Shown: one piece after another, positions 29,230 to 39,133 of the stretch
Numbering within the stretch: position 1 is the stretch's first letter
How the letters are laid out: each line of letters begins with the position of its first letter
Source of the DNA: Photobacterium swingsii
Lineage (GTDB): Bacteria; Pseudomonadota; Gammaproteobacteria; Enterobacterales; Vibrionaceae
Reading direction: 5' to 3'
Assembly: GCF_024346715.1 (NCBI RefSeq)
Contig: NZ_AP024852.1
Span: forward strand, 2,666,001-2,730,000
DNA length: 64,000 bases
Translations under genes and position numbers: made by a program
The notes under the pieces: generated by a model
Told to the model about the DNA's origin: nothing
The model's database searches: none
What the model saw: the letters and a program-made list of their open reading frames with translations, nothing else

Positions 29230-31164
29230 ATGAGTATTTTTGACCATTATCGTCAACGCTATGAAGAGTCCAAGGATGAAGAGCTTTCATTGCAGGAATT
29301 CCTTGAAATTTGTCGAAACGACCGAAGCGCATATGTAAATGCCGCCGAACGCCTACTTATGGCGATTGGTGAGCCAGAAATGATCGACACCGCACAAGAT
29401 CCACGCTTGAGCCGACTATTCTCCAATCGCGTGATCTCTCGTTATAAAACGTTTGAAGATTTTTATGGCATGGAAGATGCCATTGAACAAATCGTTTCTT
29501 ACCTAAAACATGCCGCACAAGGTTTAGAAGAACGTAAACAAATCCTATACTTACTTGGCCCTGTTGGGGGCGGTAAATCTTCGCTAGCTGAAAAGCTAAA
29601 AAGCTTAATGCAAAAAGTACCAATTTACGTACTAACTGCCGATGGCGTTCGAAGCCCTGTTAATGATCACCCATTTAGCCTATTCGACAAAAATGAAGAT
29701 GGCGATCTACTTAACAAAGAATACGGCATTCCAGATCGCTACCTCAATACCATCATGTCACCATGGGCAGCAAAACGTCTGCATGAATTTGGTGGTGATA
29801 TCACTCGTTTTAAAGTGGTCAAAGTTCGTCCATCTATCTTAGATCAAGTCGGTATCGCGAAAACCGAACCTGGTGATGAAAATAACCAAGATATTTCATC
29901 TCTTGTCGGTAAAGTGGATATCCGCCAACTTGAGCACTTCTCACAAGATGACCCAGATGCTTACAGCTATTCGGGGGCACTCTGTAAAGCCAACCAAGGC
30001 TTAATGGAGTTTGTGGAGATGTTCAAAGCACCGCTAAAAGTACTTCACCCTCTACTAACTGCGACGCAGGAAGGCAACTACAACGGTACTGAAGGGTTAT
30101 CAGCCTTACCGTACGAGGGAATTATTCTTGCTCACTCCAATGAGTCAGAATGGCAAACCTTCCGTAATAATAAGAGTAACGAGGCCTTCCTTGACCGTGT
30201 TTACATCGTGAAAGTGCCTTATTGTTTACGTATTTCGGAAGAAACCCGTATCTACGAAAAACTACTGCAAAGCAGTGAGCTAGCGAGTGCACCATGCTCA
30301 CCTAGTACGCTCGATATTCTTGCGCGATTCTCAGTACTCTCTCGTCTGAAAGAGCCTGAAAACTCAAGTTTATTCTCGAAGATGCGTGTCTACGATGGTG
30401 AAACCCTCAAAGATACAGATCCTAAAGCCAAGTCGTACCAAGAATACCGTGATTACGCAGGTGTCGATGAAGGGATGAACGGCCTATCAACCCGTTTCGC
30501 CTTTAAGATCCTATCTCGCGTGTTCAACTTCGATCATTCCGAAGTGGCAGCTAACCCGGTTCACCTGTTCTACGTGCTTGAACAGCAAATCGAACGTGAG
30601 CAGTTCCCACAGGAAGTGGCAGAGAAATACCTTGAATTCTTGAAAGGCTACTTGATTCCTAAGTATGTTGAATTCATTGGTAAAGAAATTCAAACCGCGT
30701 ACCTAGAGTCTTACTCTGAGTATGGTCAGAACATCTTTGACCGTTATGTCAGCTACGCTGATTTCTGGATTCAAGACCAAGAATACCGTGATCCTGAAAC
30801 CGGCCAACTCTTCGACCGCTCAGCGCTTAACAATGAGCTAGAGAAAATCGAAAAACCAGCGGGTATCAGTAACCCTAAAGATTTCCGTAATGAAATCGTC
30901 AATTTTGTCCTTCGTGCTCGTGCAAGTAACGCAGGTAAAAATCCTAACTGGACCAGCTACGAAAAACTTCGCACCGTTATTGAGAAGAAAATGTTCTCCA
31001 ATACCGAAGAGTTGCTCCCAGTTATTTCATTCAACGCGAAAACCTCTACCGACGAGCAGAAAAAACACGATGATTTCGTCGCTCGTATGATGGAGAAAGG
31101 CTATACCCGTAAACAAGTGCGTTTGCTATCTGAATGGTACTTACGCGTACGTAAATCATCGTAG
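29230..31164 (+). CDS. yeaG: PrkA-type AAA+ serine protein kinase YeaG
   Basis: 644 residues, the same length as E. coli YeaG. N-terminal AAA+ PrkA domain with Walker A GPVGGGKS at 110-117, followed by a kinase-like C-terminal region ending WYLRVRKSS. Linked in E. coli to stationary phase, nitrogen starvation and stress responses. The ATG at 29230, preceded by AGGGGGC, is chosen over a TTG ten codons earlier; it gives the family N-terminus MSIFDHYRQRYE. First gene of the yeaG-yeaH-ycgB cluster. Confidence 0.96.
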   Translation: MSIFDHYRQRYEESKDEELSLQEFLEICRNDRSAYVNAAERLLMAIGEPEMIDTAQDPRLSRLFSNRVISRYKTFEDFYGMEDAIEQIVSYLKHAAQGLEERKQILYLLGPVGGGKSSLAEKLKSLMQKVPIYVLTADGVRSPVNDHPFSLFDKNEDGDLLNKEYGIPDRYLNTIMSPWAAKRLHEFGGDITRFKVVKVRPSILDQVGIAKTEPGDENNQDISSLVGKVDIRQLEHFSQDDPDAYSYSGALCKANQGLMEFVEMFKAPLKVLHPLLTATQEGNYNGTEGLSALPYEGIILAHSNESEWQTFRNNKSNEAFLDRVYIVKVPYCLRISEETRIYEKLLQSSELASAPCSPSTLDILARFSVLSRLKEPENSSLFSKMRVYDGETLKDTDPKAKSYQEYRDYAGVDEGMNGLSTRFAFKILSRVFNFDHSEVAANPVHLFYVLEQQIEREQFPQEVAEKYLEFLKGYLIPKYVEFIGKEIQTAYLESYSEYGQNIFDRYVSYADFWIQDQEYRDPETGQLFDRSALNNELEKIEKPAGISNPKDFRNEIVNFVLRARASNAGKNPNWTSYEKLRTVIEKKMFSNTEELLPVISFNAKTSTDEQKKHDDFVARMMEKGYTRKQVRLLSEWYLRVRKSS

Positions 31165-31194
31165 CCGGTTGAATGGAAGTATGAGGGGGAGCTT

Positions 31195-32466
31195 ATGGCG
31201 CATTTTATAGATCGCAGGCTCAATGGTAAGAATAAAAGCACGGTGAATCGCCAGCGCTTTTTACGCCGCCACAAACAGCAGATTAAAGAATCGATTGCTG
31301 ATGCGGTAAATAAGCGCTCGATCACTGATGTTGAGAGCGGGGAAAATATTACTATCCCCTCTCGTGATATCAAAGAGCCAAGCTTTCACCAAGGCCGTGG
31401 TGGACAACGTGAAGTTGTCCATCCGGGCAACGACCAATTCTCTCCAGGTGACCGCATTGAACGCCCCCAAGGAGGGGCGGGACAAGGCGGCGCAGGCGAA
31501 GGTCAAGCGAGCCAAGATGGTGAAGGCCAAGATGAATTTGTATTCCAAATTTCCAAAGACGAATACCTCGACTTACTGTTTGAAGATTTGGAGCTACCTA
31601 ACCTAGAAAAAAACCAGATGAACAAAGTGGTCGAATGGAAAACATTCCGTTCAGGCTACAAATCATCGGGTGTGCCATCAAATATCGCGATTGTAAAATC
31701 GCTACAGAATTCGTTGGCACGACGCACAGCCATGACAGCAGCGAAACGCCGTCACTTACGTGAACTCGAAGCTGAGTTTGAGCAGTTAAAATCTACCGAA
31801 CCCGCTCAACCTTTTGAAGAAGAACGCGTAAAACAAGAAATCCAAGCGCTGCGTGAAAAAATTGGCAGTGTGCCTTTTATTGATACCTTTGATTTACGAT
31901 ACAAAAATTATGAACGTCGCCCACTGCCTACCAGCCAAGCGGTTATGTTCTGTCTAATGGATGTATCAGGATCAATGGATCAAGCAACCAAAGACATGGC
32001 TAAACGCTTCTATATCTTGCTGTATTTGTTCTTAAACCGAACATACAAAAATGTAGATGTGGTTTTTATACGCCACCATACACAAGCGAAAGAAGTAGAT
32101 GAGCATGAGTTCTTCTACTCGCAAGAAACTGGGGGCACTATCGTGTCGAGCGCCTTACGTATGATGGATGACATCATTAAGAAGCGCTACCCTGCTGGCG
32201 AATGGAATATCTATGCCGCTCAAGCCTCGGATGGTGATAACTGGGCCGATGATTCGCCAGGTTGTCGTCAATTATTGAAAGAGAGTATTTTGCCAGTAAC
32301 ACGCTACTACTCTTATATCGAAATCACTCGCCGTGCGCATCAAACGCTCTGGCGTGAATACGAAACACTGCAAGGCAGCCATGATAACTTTGCTATGCAG
32401 AACATACGGACGGTGGATGACATATTCCCTGTATTCAGGGAGCTATTTAAGAAGCAAGTTAGCTAA
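31195..32466 (+). CDS. yeaH: YeaH (UPF0229), von Willebrand factor A-like protein
   Basis: 423 residues. A basic N-terminus with [12 protein letters not shown], a glycine/glutamine-rich low-complexity stretch at about 85-110, and a C-terminal vWA-type domain with the metal-site motif DVSGSMD starting at residue 256. Thought to act with the YeaG kinase; molecular role unknown. Strong GAGGGGGAG site; 30 bases after yeaG, so cotranscribed. Confidence 0.95.
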   Translation: MAHFIDRRLNGKNKSTVNRQRFLRRHKQQIKESIADAVNKRSITDVESGENITIPSRDIKEPSFHQGRGGQREVVHPGNDQFSPGDRIERPQGGAGQGGAGEGQASQDGEGQDEFVFQISKDEYLDLLFEDLELPNLEKNQMNKVVEWKTFRSGYKSSGVPSNIAIVKSLQNSLARRTAMTAAKRRHLRELEAEFEQLKSTEPAQPFEEERVKQEIQALREKIGSVPFIDTFDLRYKNYERRPLPTSQAVMFCLMDVSGSMDQATKDMAKRFYILLYLFLNRTYKNVDVVFIRHHTQAKEVDEHEFFYSQETGGTIVSSALRMMDDIIKKRYPAGEWNIYAAQASDGDNWADDSPGCRQLLKESILPVTRYYSYIEITRRAHQTLWREYETLQGSHDNFAMQNIRTVDDIFPVFRELFKKQVS

Positions 32467-32500
32467 TAGTAGGATGTCAACGCGCTTAGGGGAGTGAGTT

Positions 32501-34033
32501 ATGGTGACAACAACAAAGACAAAGCCACTCAGTGATGGACCAGATTGGACGTTCGATCTGCTTGACCAATATCATAAAGAGATAAAGCGTGTCGCTGACC
32601 ACTATCGGCTTGATGCGTATCCTAATCAAATTGAGATCATCACTGCTGAGCAGATGATGGATGCCTATTCAAGTATTGGGATGCCAATCAATTACCACCA
32701 CTGGTCATTCGGCAAACGCTTTATCGAAACAGAACGTGGCTATAAACACGGTCAAATGGGATTAGCGTATGAGATCGTGATTAACTCTGATCCCTGTATC
32801 TCTTATTTAATGGAAGAGAACACTATTACCATGCAAGCCTTGGTAATGGCGCATGCCTGCTATGGTCATAACTCTTTCTTTAAAGGGAATTACTTATTTC
32901 AAACATGGACAGACGCCAGCTCAATCATTGATTACTTATTATTTGCGCGGAAGTACATTACCGATTGTGAAGAAAAGTATGGGGTTGAGGATGTCGAACG
33001 CTTGCTCGACTCCTGCCATGCCTTGATGAATTTTGGGGTCGATCGCTATAAACGCCCCCAAAAAATTTCTTTGGTTGAAGAAACTGCGCGCCAAAAAGCG
33101 CGAGAAGATTACCTGCAAACACAGGTCAACGCGCTATGGCGCACCATTCCGGTTCAAGAAGATAAATCGGATGTATCGGAAGAGCACCGTTTTCCTGCTG
33201 AACCGCAAGAAAACATCCTTTATTTCATTGAGAAGCACGCGCCACTACTCGAACCTTGGCAGCGTGAAATTGTGCGAATTGTGCGTAAGGTAAGCCAATA
33301 CTTCTACCCACAAAAACAAACACAAGTCATGAACGAAGGCTGGGCAACATTCTGGCACTACACTATTTTGAATCATCTTTATGATGAGGGATTAGTGACA
33401 GATCGCTTTATTATGGAATTCTTGCATAGCCATACCAATGTGGTTGCGCAGCCTGAATATAACAGTCCCTATTACAGTGGTATCAACCCATACGCCTTAG
33501 GTTTTGCGATGTTCCAGGATATTCGTCGGATCTGTGAAAACCCAACCGAGGAAGATAAATACTGGTTCCCAGATATTGCTGGTAAAGATTGGCTGGATAC
33601 GCTGCACTTTGCGATGGAAAACTTTAAAGATGAAAGCTTCATCAGTCAGTTTTTATCGCCAAAAGTGATGCGTGACTTCAAGCTCTTTGCTGTAAATGAC
33701 GATGATCGCCATAACTATGTGGAAGTCAGCGCGATTCATAACGAGGAAGGCTATCGGATGATCCGAGAGAAGCTCTCGTCGCAATATAACTTAAGCAATA
33801 ATGAACCTAACCTTCAAGTCTGGAATGTCGCATTGAAAGGTGACCGTTCACTAACACTACGTTATATACCACACAACAGGATTCCATTAGCAGACAGCCA
33901 CCCTGAAGTATTAAAACATATGTACCGCTTATGGGGGTTTGATATTACGCTAGAAGAAGAGTTGAGTGATGGACGAACCCAAATTTTAGGGACATGTCCT
34001 GTACGTAATACCCAATTTGGTTCTGATATTTAA
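32501..34033 (+). CDS. ycgB: SpoVR family protein YcgB
   Basis: 510 residues, normal for the family. Characteristic YHHWSFGKRF, MAHACYGHNSFFKGNY and MNEGWATFWHYT segments, the last with histidines and acidic residues that suggest metal binding. SpoVR was named for spore cortex formation in Bacillus; in proteobacteria it accompanies YeaG and YeaH. Here it directly follows yeaH (34 bases, GGGGAG site), whereas in E. coli ycgB lies elsewhere, beside fadR. Confidence 0.95.
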   Translation: MVTTTKTKPLSDGPDWTFDLLDQYHKEIKRVADHYRLDAYPNQIEIITAEQMMDAYSSIGMPINYHHWSFGKRFIETERGYKHGQMGLAYEIVINSDPCISYLMEENTITMQALVMAHACYGHNSFFKGNYLFQTWTDASSIIDYLLFARKYITDCEEKYGVEDVERLLDSCHALMNFGVDRYKRPQKISLVEETARQKAREDYLQTQVNALWRTIPVQEDKSDVSEEHRFPAEPQENILYFIEKHAPLLEPWQREIVRIVRKVSQYFYPQKQTQVMNEGWATFWHYTILNHLYDEGLVTDRFIMEFLHSHTNVVAQPEYNSPYYSGINPYALGFAMFQDIRRICENPTEEDKYWFPDIAGKDWLDTLHFAMENFKDESFISQFLSPKVMRDFKLFAVNDDDRHNYVEVSAIHNEEGYRMIREKLSSQYNLSNNEPNLQVWNVALKGDRSLTLRYIPHNRIPLADSHPEVLKHMYRLWGFDITLEEELSDGRTQILGTCPVRNTQFGSDI

Positions 34034-34069
34034 TCGTTGAAAGAGCGGTAAAATCAGATCAATAAAATA

Positions 34070-34113
34070 AAAGCGTGATACGTCAGATTACCTCTGATTT
34101 ATCACGCTTTCTT
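34070..34113. terminator. Long hairpin terminator between ycgB and fadR
   Basis: AAAGCGTGATA (34070-34080) pairs with TATCACGCTTT (34100-34110), with an inner TCAGA/TCTGA pairing. Located between converging genes. Confidence 0.7.
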
Positions 34114-34162
34114 GCTTTAGATAGCATTAAAACCGACTAAAAATATCTTTTAGCAATGGCTA

Positions 34163-35014
34163 TTACTGCTCTTCTTCATGCATGTAACGGCCAATCGCTT
34201 CGCGATTGTTATACCAAATCACACCGCTATCTCGACCGTATTTTTTGATTCTCTCAGCCACTAATTCATGCTGATGGTTATCACAGATTGCCTTCAAATC
34301 ACGGTAGAACTCAAGGGCAAGTTCACAGGCTTCTTGGCTCATAAAGTAGTAACCACCAACTCGCGTGTAAATCTTACGTAAGCCATTGATTGTTAACACG
34401 TAAAGCGTATTACCTGATTTAGACGCCATACCTTGGAATAGGCGGTAATCATAGTAATTAAAAGCACGAGCACGGCAAATTGCTTCACACAGTTCTGGCT
34501 GATCTTTGCCATATTTGTCTGTGATTTTCTTTACTTCACTCAATAACTCAAGTTTTGCTTCGTTATCTTCGATATAGTCAGCAAAAGACTCTGCAGCAAG
34601 CAGTGATTCACACGAACGAATGATTGAATCAATCAATTTACTTGATTCTTCGCTGTTGCCTTTCACGGCATAGCGCATGAAAACGCTACTGATATCAGTA
34701 CGTGCAGAAAGCAAGTCAGTCAGGACACGTTGCACATCTTGGCCATCCAGTGTGACTAGCGTATCAAGAATACTTAAACCCGAGGTATCCATGAAATTAT
34801 TCACACGGGTTGGTTTACCATGTTGGATTGTTAGCCAGCCATCGCGTGCTAGTCGTTGTAAAACTTCGCGCAGCGTGGTGCGTGTTACACCGATAAGTTC
34901 TGAAAGTTCACGTTCAGCAGGCAGGATTGAACCTTGAGGAAAGTGATTATTCCAGATACTTTCAATGATGTATTTCTCAGCAAATGTTGCTGGGCTATCA
35001 GCCTTTATAACCAT
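34163..35014 (-). CDS. fadR: Fatty acid metabolism regulator FadR
   Basis: GntR-family acyl-CoA-responsive repressor of fad genes and activator of fab genes. The winged-helix domain (ILPAERELSELIGVTRTTLREVLQRLARDGW) is nearly identical to E. coli. At 283 residues it is about 44 longer than E. coli FadR (239); the extra segment falls in the ligand-binding domain near LLAAESFADYIEDNEAKLEL, matching the insertion known in Vibrio FadR. It diverges from nhaB, as in E. coli, and a FadR operator is visible at fadH in this window. Confidence 0.97.
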   Translation of the reverse strand: MVIKADSPATFAEKYIIESIWNNHFPQGSILPAERELSELIGVTRTTLREVLQRLARDGWLTIQHGKPTRVNNFMDTSGLSILDTLVTLDGQDVQRVLTDLLSARTDISSVFMRYAVKGNSEESSKLIDSIIRSCESLLAAESFADYIEDNEAKLELLSEVKKITDKYGKDQPELCEAICRARAFNYYDYRLFQGMASKSGNTLYVLTINGLRKIYTRVGGYYFMSQEACELALEFYRDLKAICDNHQHELVAERIKKYGRDSGVIWYNNREAIGRYMHEEEQ

Positions 35015-35536
35015 GTAATTCTTTTTCCAATCGCTTCTTGCTTATACTTATAAACTCATCATACCACCAGAAAAGGATATGACGAAATTTGCCAGAAAGC
35101 ACAATCTTATTTTACTTTCCACACAAGCAAAAATTTGACGCAACGCAAGTTTTATTGAAAGCAATAAATGTAAATTGCATGGGCGAAGTTCTGATGCTTC
35201 AGAACTCCCGTTTTGGAATGAAATTTAAGTAAAATAAAATTGTTCATCAGCCACAACTTGACTGATCCAGATCAAACTGTACAGTTAGCACCGCAATGAA
35301 CTGGGAGCTGAATGGAAGCTGCTGCCTGCTTTAAGTTAAACACCATATGTAATGATGTTTAGCTTAGAGGGTCTCATTAGAATATTTAATCACAGTTCTG
35401 TGGTTAACCCTTCTCTCTTGACTATAAAGGCATGACAGCTGCCAGCTCATGTATACCTTTTAGGCGCCACTTATGTGGTTCTTCCGCCTCTGGGGTATTT
35501 TTTATTCGTATGCATTTATAACAAGAGACTTGATAC
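35015..35536. promoter_or_regulatory. fadR-nhaB divergent regulatory region
   Basis: 522 bases. Holds a near-match to an FNR box, CTGAT-CCAG-ATCAA (35262-35275, one mismatch), and further downstream a structured nhaB leader with a terminator-like fold listed separately. Short start-stop frames inside it have no coding look. Confidence 0.4.
35431..35503 (+). promoter_or_regulatory. Structured nhaB leader with terminator-like fold
   Basis: Two adjacent folds. First, an imperfect hairpin CATGA...TCATG (35431-35451). Second, ATACC (35453-35457) pairs with GGTAT (35494-35498), enclosing AGGCG/CGCCT (35462-35466 and 35485-35489) and CCAC-TTAT-GTGG, followed by six T (35498-35503). This resembles an intrinsic terminator 33 bases before nhaB, i.e. 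a possible attenuator or riboswitch platform. Pairing is seen; ligand and switching are unknown. Confidence 0.45.
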
Positions 35537-37129
35537 ATGGCTATTTCGCTGGGAAACGCCTTCGTAAAGAATTTTTTAGGCAAAGCACCTGATTGGTACA
35601 AAGTGGCGATCATTTCGTTTCTGATTATCAACCCAATCGTATTTTTTGTAATCGACCCTTTTACCGCTGGCTGGCTGCTGGTTGTTGAATTTATTTTCAC
35701 TCTGGCTATGGCGTTAAAGTGTTACCCCCTTCAGCCTGGTGGCTTATTAGCTATTGAGGCTGTCGCTATTGGCATGACAAGCCCAGAACAAGTTAAGCAT
35801 GAACTTGTAGCAAATATTGAAGTGTTATTACTGCTGATCTTTATGGTCGCAGGTATCTACTTCATGAAGCAATTGCTGCTTTTCATTTTCACCAAAATAC
35901 TGATCGGTATTCGTTCAAAAATTCTGCTTTCTCTGTCTTTTTGTATCATGGCGGCTTTTCTATCGGCCTTCCTTGATGCCTTGACCGTTATTGCTGTTGT
36001 TATCAGTGTTACTGTGGGCTTCTATAGCATTTATCACAAGGTCGCGTCAGGGCAAGAACCTCATGCTGCGCACGATCACACCACGGATAGCAACATCCGC
36101 GAAGTAAGCCGTGATGATTTAGAAAACTACCGTGCATTCCTTCGCAGCTTGCTCATGCATGCTGGTGTGGGTACAGCACTAGGTGGCGTAATGACCATGG
36201 TAGGTGAGCCACAAAACTTGATCATTGCCGACCAAGCAGGCTGGTTGTTTGGCGAATTTATTCTTCGCATGTCACCTGTGACTATTCCTGTGTTTTTCTG
36301 CGGTATTATGACTTGTGTACTGGTCGAGAAATTCCACCTATGCGGATACGGCGCAGCCTTGCCAGAAAATGTTCGAAAAATCCTTAAAGACTTTGATAAT
36401 GAAGAACGTAAAAGCCGTACAAATCTAGACTATGCAAAACTGATTATCCAAGCGCTTATCGCTGTTTGGCTAATTGTTGGCCTAGCAATGCACTTAGCGG
36501 CCGTTGGTTTAATTGGCTTGACCGTCATCATTTTCGCGACCTCGTTCACAGGCATTACTGAAGAACACGCCCTTGGCAAAGCATTTGAAGAAGCACTACC
36601 GTTTACAGCACTACTCGCCGTGTTCTTCTCTGTCGTTGCAGTGATCATCGATCAACAGCTCTTCACACCGATTATCACTTGGGTACTGAGCCTTGAAGGT
36701 AGCGCACAGCTCACCATGTTCTATGTCGCAAATGGTCTGCTATCGATGGTCTCTGATAATGTATTCGTCGGTACGGTTTACATCAACGAAGTGAAGTCTG
36801 CGCTGGTTCATGGTGTAATTTCACGTGACCAATTCGATATGTTAGCGGTTGCGATTAATACAGGTACTAACCTACCTTCTGTTGCGACACCAAATGGTCA
36901 AGCAGCATTCCTATTCGCACTAACATCGGCACTTGCACCACTCATTCGCCTATCTTATGGCCGTATGGTGTACATGGCACTGCCATACACTATCGTATTA
37001 ACGCTGGTTGGCTTAGCGGGTATCGAATTTATGCTGGTTCCGATGACAGAATGGTTCTACGACATGGGCTGGCTAGTTCACAACACAGCTGAAGCCGTAT
37101 CAACTATTGCACCCGTCGCTGGACATTAA
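35537..37129 (+). CDS. nhaB: Na+/H+ antiporter NhaB
   Basis: Inner-membrane antiporter exporting sodium in exchange for protons. 530 residues with about a dozen hydrophobic segments; the N-terminus [22 protein letters not shown] and the segments [16 protein letters not shown] and [15 protein letters not shown] match NhaB. Adjacent to fadR upstream and dsbB downstream; a hairpin separates it from dsbB. Confidence 0.96.
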   Translation: MAISLGNAFVKNFLGKAPDWYKVAIISFLIINPIVFFVIDPFTAGWLLVVEFIFTLAMALKCYPLQPGGLLAIEAVAIGMTSPEQVKHELVANIEVLLLLIFMVAGIYFMKQLLLFIFTKILIGIRSKILLSLSFCIMAAFLSAFLDALTVIAVVISVTVGFYSIYHKVASGQEPHAAHDHTTDSNIREVSRDDLENYRAFLRSLLMHAGVGTALGGVMTMVGEPQNLIIADQAGWLFGEFILRMSPVTIPVFFCGIMTCVLVEKFHLCGYGAALPENVRKILKDFDNEERKSRTNLDYAKLIIQALIAVWLIVGLAMHLAAVGLIGLTVIIFATSFTGITEEHALGKAFEEALPFTALLAVFFSVVAVIIDQQLFTPIITWVLSLEGSAQLTMFYVANGLLSMVSDNVFVGTVYINEVKSALVHGVISRDQFDMLAVAINTGTNLPSVATPNGQAAFLFALTSALAPLIRLSYGRMVYMALPYTIVLTLVGLAGIEFMLVPMTEWFYDMGWLVHNTAEAVSTIAPVAGH

Positions 37130-37163
37130 TTGAATTTTCAGTCAATTTAATGGTCTGACTATC

Positions 37164-37195
37164 AACAAAGCCCTGATTTGTCAGGGCTTTGTTAT
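37164..37195 (+). terminator. Hairpin between nhaB and dsbB
   Basis: AACAAAGCCCTGA-TTTG-TCAGGGCTTTGTT, thirteen perfect pairs. The following sequence is only A/T-rich, so termination may be partial. Confidence 0.65.
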
Positions 37196-37271
37196 ATTAT
37201 ATCCATCAAACTGATATATACGCCAACGCCATAATCACGCTGGCATATGAACTAATTGAAGAGACGATTCA

Positions 37272-37796
37272 ATGCAATTTTTATATTCATTCTCTAAACG
37301 TCGCTCATCGTGGCTGTTACTGCTGGCATTTATACTCTTTTTTGAAGCTAGTGCGCTTTTCTTCCAGCACGGAATGAAATTACCACCATGTGTCATGTGT
37401 ATCTACGAACGCGTTGCCATGTTTGGTATCGCTATTGCCGCGTTAGTGGGCTTAAGTGCCCCTCATAACCCGGTGATCCGTTGGCTTGGCTTAGCTGGTT
37501 GGGGATATAGCGCCTATGAAGGTCTCATGCTTTCAATCAAGCACGTAGATTATCAACTCAACCCCTCGCCATTTAACACCTGTGATCTCTTTGTTCAGTT
37601 CCCTAGCTGGGCACCATTGAATCAATGGCTTCCTGGTGTCTTTGAAGCGTACGGTGATTGTGGAAAAGTCGTGTGGATGTTCATGGGGCAAACCATGCCA
37701 CAGTGGTTGGTCATCATTTTTGGTGCAAACTTAGTCGCGCTGGCGATCATTGTCATCGCGCAGTTAGTCGGGATCAAAGCAAAGAAAGAAGCATAA
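37272..37796 (+). CDS. dsbB: Disulfide bond formation protein DsbB
   Basis: Inner-membrane quinone reductase that reoxidises periplasmic DsbA, passing electrons to ubiquinone or menaquinone. 174 residues, four membrane segments, with both periplasmic cysteine pairs: Cys40-Val-Met-Cys43 and Cys104/Cys130. Follows nhaB as in E. coli. The menaquinone pathway is encoded further along this window. Confidence 0.96.
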   Translation: MQFLYSFSKRRSSWLLLLAFILFFEASALFFQHGMKLPPCVMCIYERVAMFGIAIAALVGLSAPHNPVIRWLGLAGWGYSAYEGLMLSIKHVDYQLNPSPFNTCDLFVQFPSWAPLNQWLPGVFEAYGDCGKVVWMFMGQTMPQWLVIIFGANLVALAIIVIAQLVGIKAKKEA

Positions 37797-37830
37797 CAAA
37801 GTTGGGTTATGTGATTCGCTATTAAAAAAG

Positions 37831-37862
37831 CAAAAAGGCGTTCATTACGAACGCCTTTTTAA
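37831..37862. terminator. Bidirectional terminator between dsbB and Nudix gene
   Basis: AAAAAGGCGTTC-ATTAC-GAACGCCTTTTT, long perfect stem with A-run and T-run, between converging genes. Confidence 0.88.
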
Positions 37863-37874
37863 TCACTAAAGTCA

Positions 37875-38279
37875 TCACCCTTTTGCAATCAAAGCATCAA
37901 CAATCGGATAATCCGCAGGGCACAAGGTGTAATCTTTAATGTGCGACTTAGTGACCCATGCCATGGCTTGGTGACTATGTAATTCGCAGATGCCAGATTG
38001 CCAATGGCTAATATACCCCTTTAACTCGATGACTTTATCACCATAGTCAAACACGCTATCAGCCAACCACGCACCTGTTTGAGTTTCAATTGCTAGCTCT
38101 TCGACTAACTCTCGCTCAAGTGCTTGTTCTGGTGTTTCATTAGGCTCTACTTTGCCACCAGGAAACTCCCATAAACCACCTTGGCTGGCATTATCAAAAC
38201 GTTGAGCTAGCAAATACAGCCCATCTTTTTCTATAACACCCGCAACCACGGTGATCCTTGGCTTCTCTTTGTAACTCAT
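37875..38279 (-). CDS. nudG: NudG/MutT-like Nudix pyrophosphohydrolase
   Basis: 134-residue nucleotide pyrophosphohydrolase. Complete Nudix box: GGKVEPNETPEQALEREL then VEEL. The first strand motif VVAGVIEKDGLYLLAQR and the block GGLWEFPGG resemble E. coli NudG, which acts on CTP and oxidised or methylated pyrimidine dNTPs; MutT-like specificity is an alternative. Probably cotranscribed with the YecA-like gene six bases upstream. Confidence 0.8.
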   Translation of the reverse strand: MSYKEKPRITVVAGVIEKDGLYLLAQRFDNASQGGLWEFPGGKVEPNETPEQALERELVEELAIETQTGAWLADSVFDYGDKVIELKGYISHWQSGICELHSHQAMAWVTKSHIKDYTLCPADYPIVDALIAKG

Positions 38280-38285
38280 AACAAA

Positions 38286-38942
38286 TTACTTACCGCAACA
38301 CTGCTTAAATTTCTTACCACTTTCACACGGACACGGGTCGTTACGGCCAATGTTTTTATACGGGTTAACCGCAACGGCGCCCGCACCAATTTGCAGCTCA
38401 TCAGCCGCCATAACCACTTCCGTAAGCATGATTTCAAGTTGCGGGTACAGAGAGGCAGGCGCAGGCATATTATCAATACCTGCCGCTTGCATTTGCGCCA
38501 GTGTTTCTTCTTCATTCATCACTAACATCAAGGTCGTGATTAAAGCTGACAGCATATTCATGGTACCGTCAGAGAGTGTTTGCTCAGCCCATGCGGGTTC
38601 AATGTGCGGCCACACAGACAAAAAACCTTCCGCAAAATGCATCATGCTCTCGCTGATGCCTTGCTCTGCCGTCCAACTCACTTCCGCAGGTAAGTCATAC
38701 TCACCTGCTTTAATATGACGATATTGCAGCTCAAAATGATTCAAGACGGCTAATTTGTGCTCATCAGACAACTCAACATTGGATCCTTCCATGTTGTCTT
38801 CAAGTAACACTGGCAACCAAATTTCAGGCTCTAGTGGCTTTGGGTTTGCGTTCGCCGCTAATAACGCGCCTTCAATAAACGCTGCTGGCATACCTTCCCA
38901 ATCATTAGGAAGTGTCATTAATGTCATCATGGATTGATCCAA
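38286..38942 (-). CDS. UPF0149/YecA-type protein with SEC-C motif
   Basis: 218 residues: an N-terminal UPF0149 (YecA/YgfB) domain, beginning [25 protein letters not shown], and a C-terminal zinc-binding SEC-C motif [18 protein letters not shown]. The usual CPCGSG here reads CPCESG. SEC-C tails occur on SecA and related proteins and can bind ribosomes or SecA partners; the role here is unknown. The ATG four codons in (MMTLMTL) is an alternative start. Confidence 0.85.
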   Translation of the reverse strand: MDQSMMTLMTLPNDWEGMPAAFIEGALLAANANPKPLEPEIWLPVLLEDNMEGSNVELSDEHKLAVLNHFELQYRHIKAGEYDLPAEVSWTAEQGISESMMHFAEGFLSVWPHIEPAWAEQTLSDGTMNMLSALITTLMLVMNEEETLAQMQAAGIDNMPAPASLYPQLEIMLTEVVMAADELQIGAGAVAVNPYKNIGRNDPCPCESGKKFKQCCGK

Positions 38943-39133
38943 TTTATCAAATTGTTATTTGGCGAAGATTATACAGCACTCCCCCGTGGCTGCCAGTTAC
39001 CTAGTGGCGAAACAACTTTTAAGATAGGTCAATAAAATCAAAGTTTTTTGTGTAAAAGTGTTGAAACTCAACACAATTAGAGGCGAAACTACCCTGTAGT
39101 CGTAACGATCATCAAGGGCAAGGGATACAGATA

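Noticed and set aside
35262-35275. FNR-like CTGATCCAGATCAA between fadR and nhaB
   Set aside because: One mismatch and about 250 bases from either start codon, so not claimed as a functional site; kept only as a note in the region entry.
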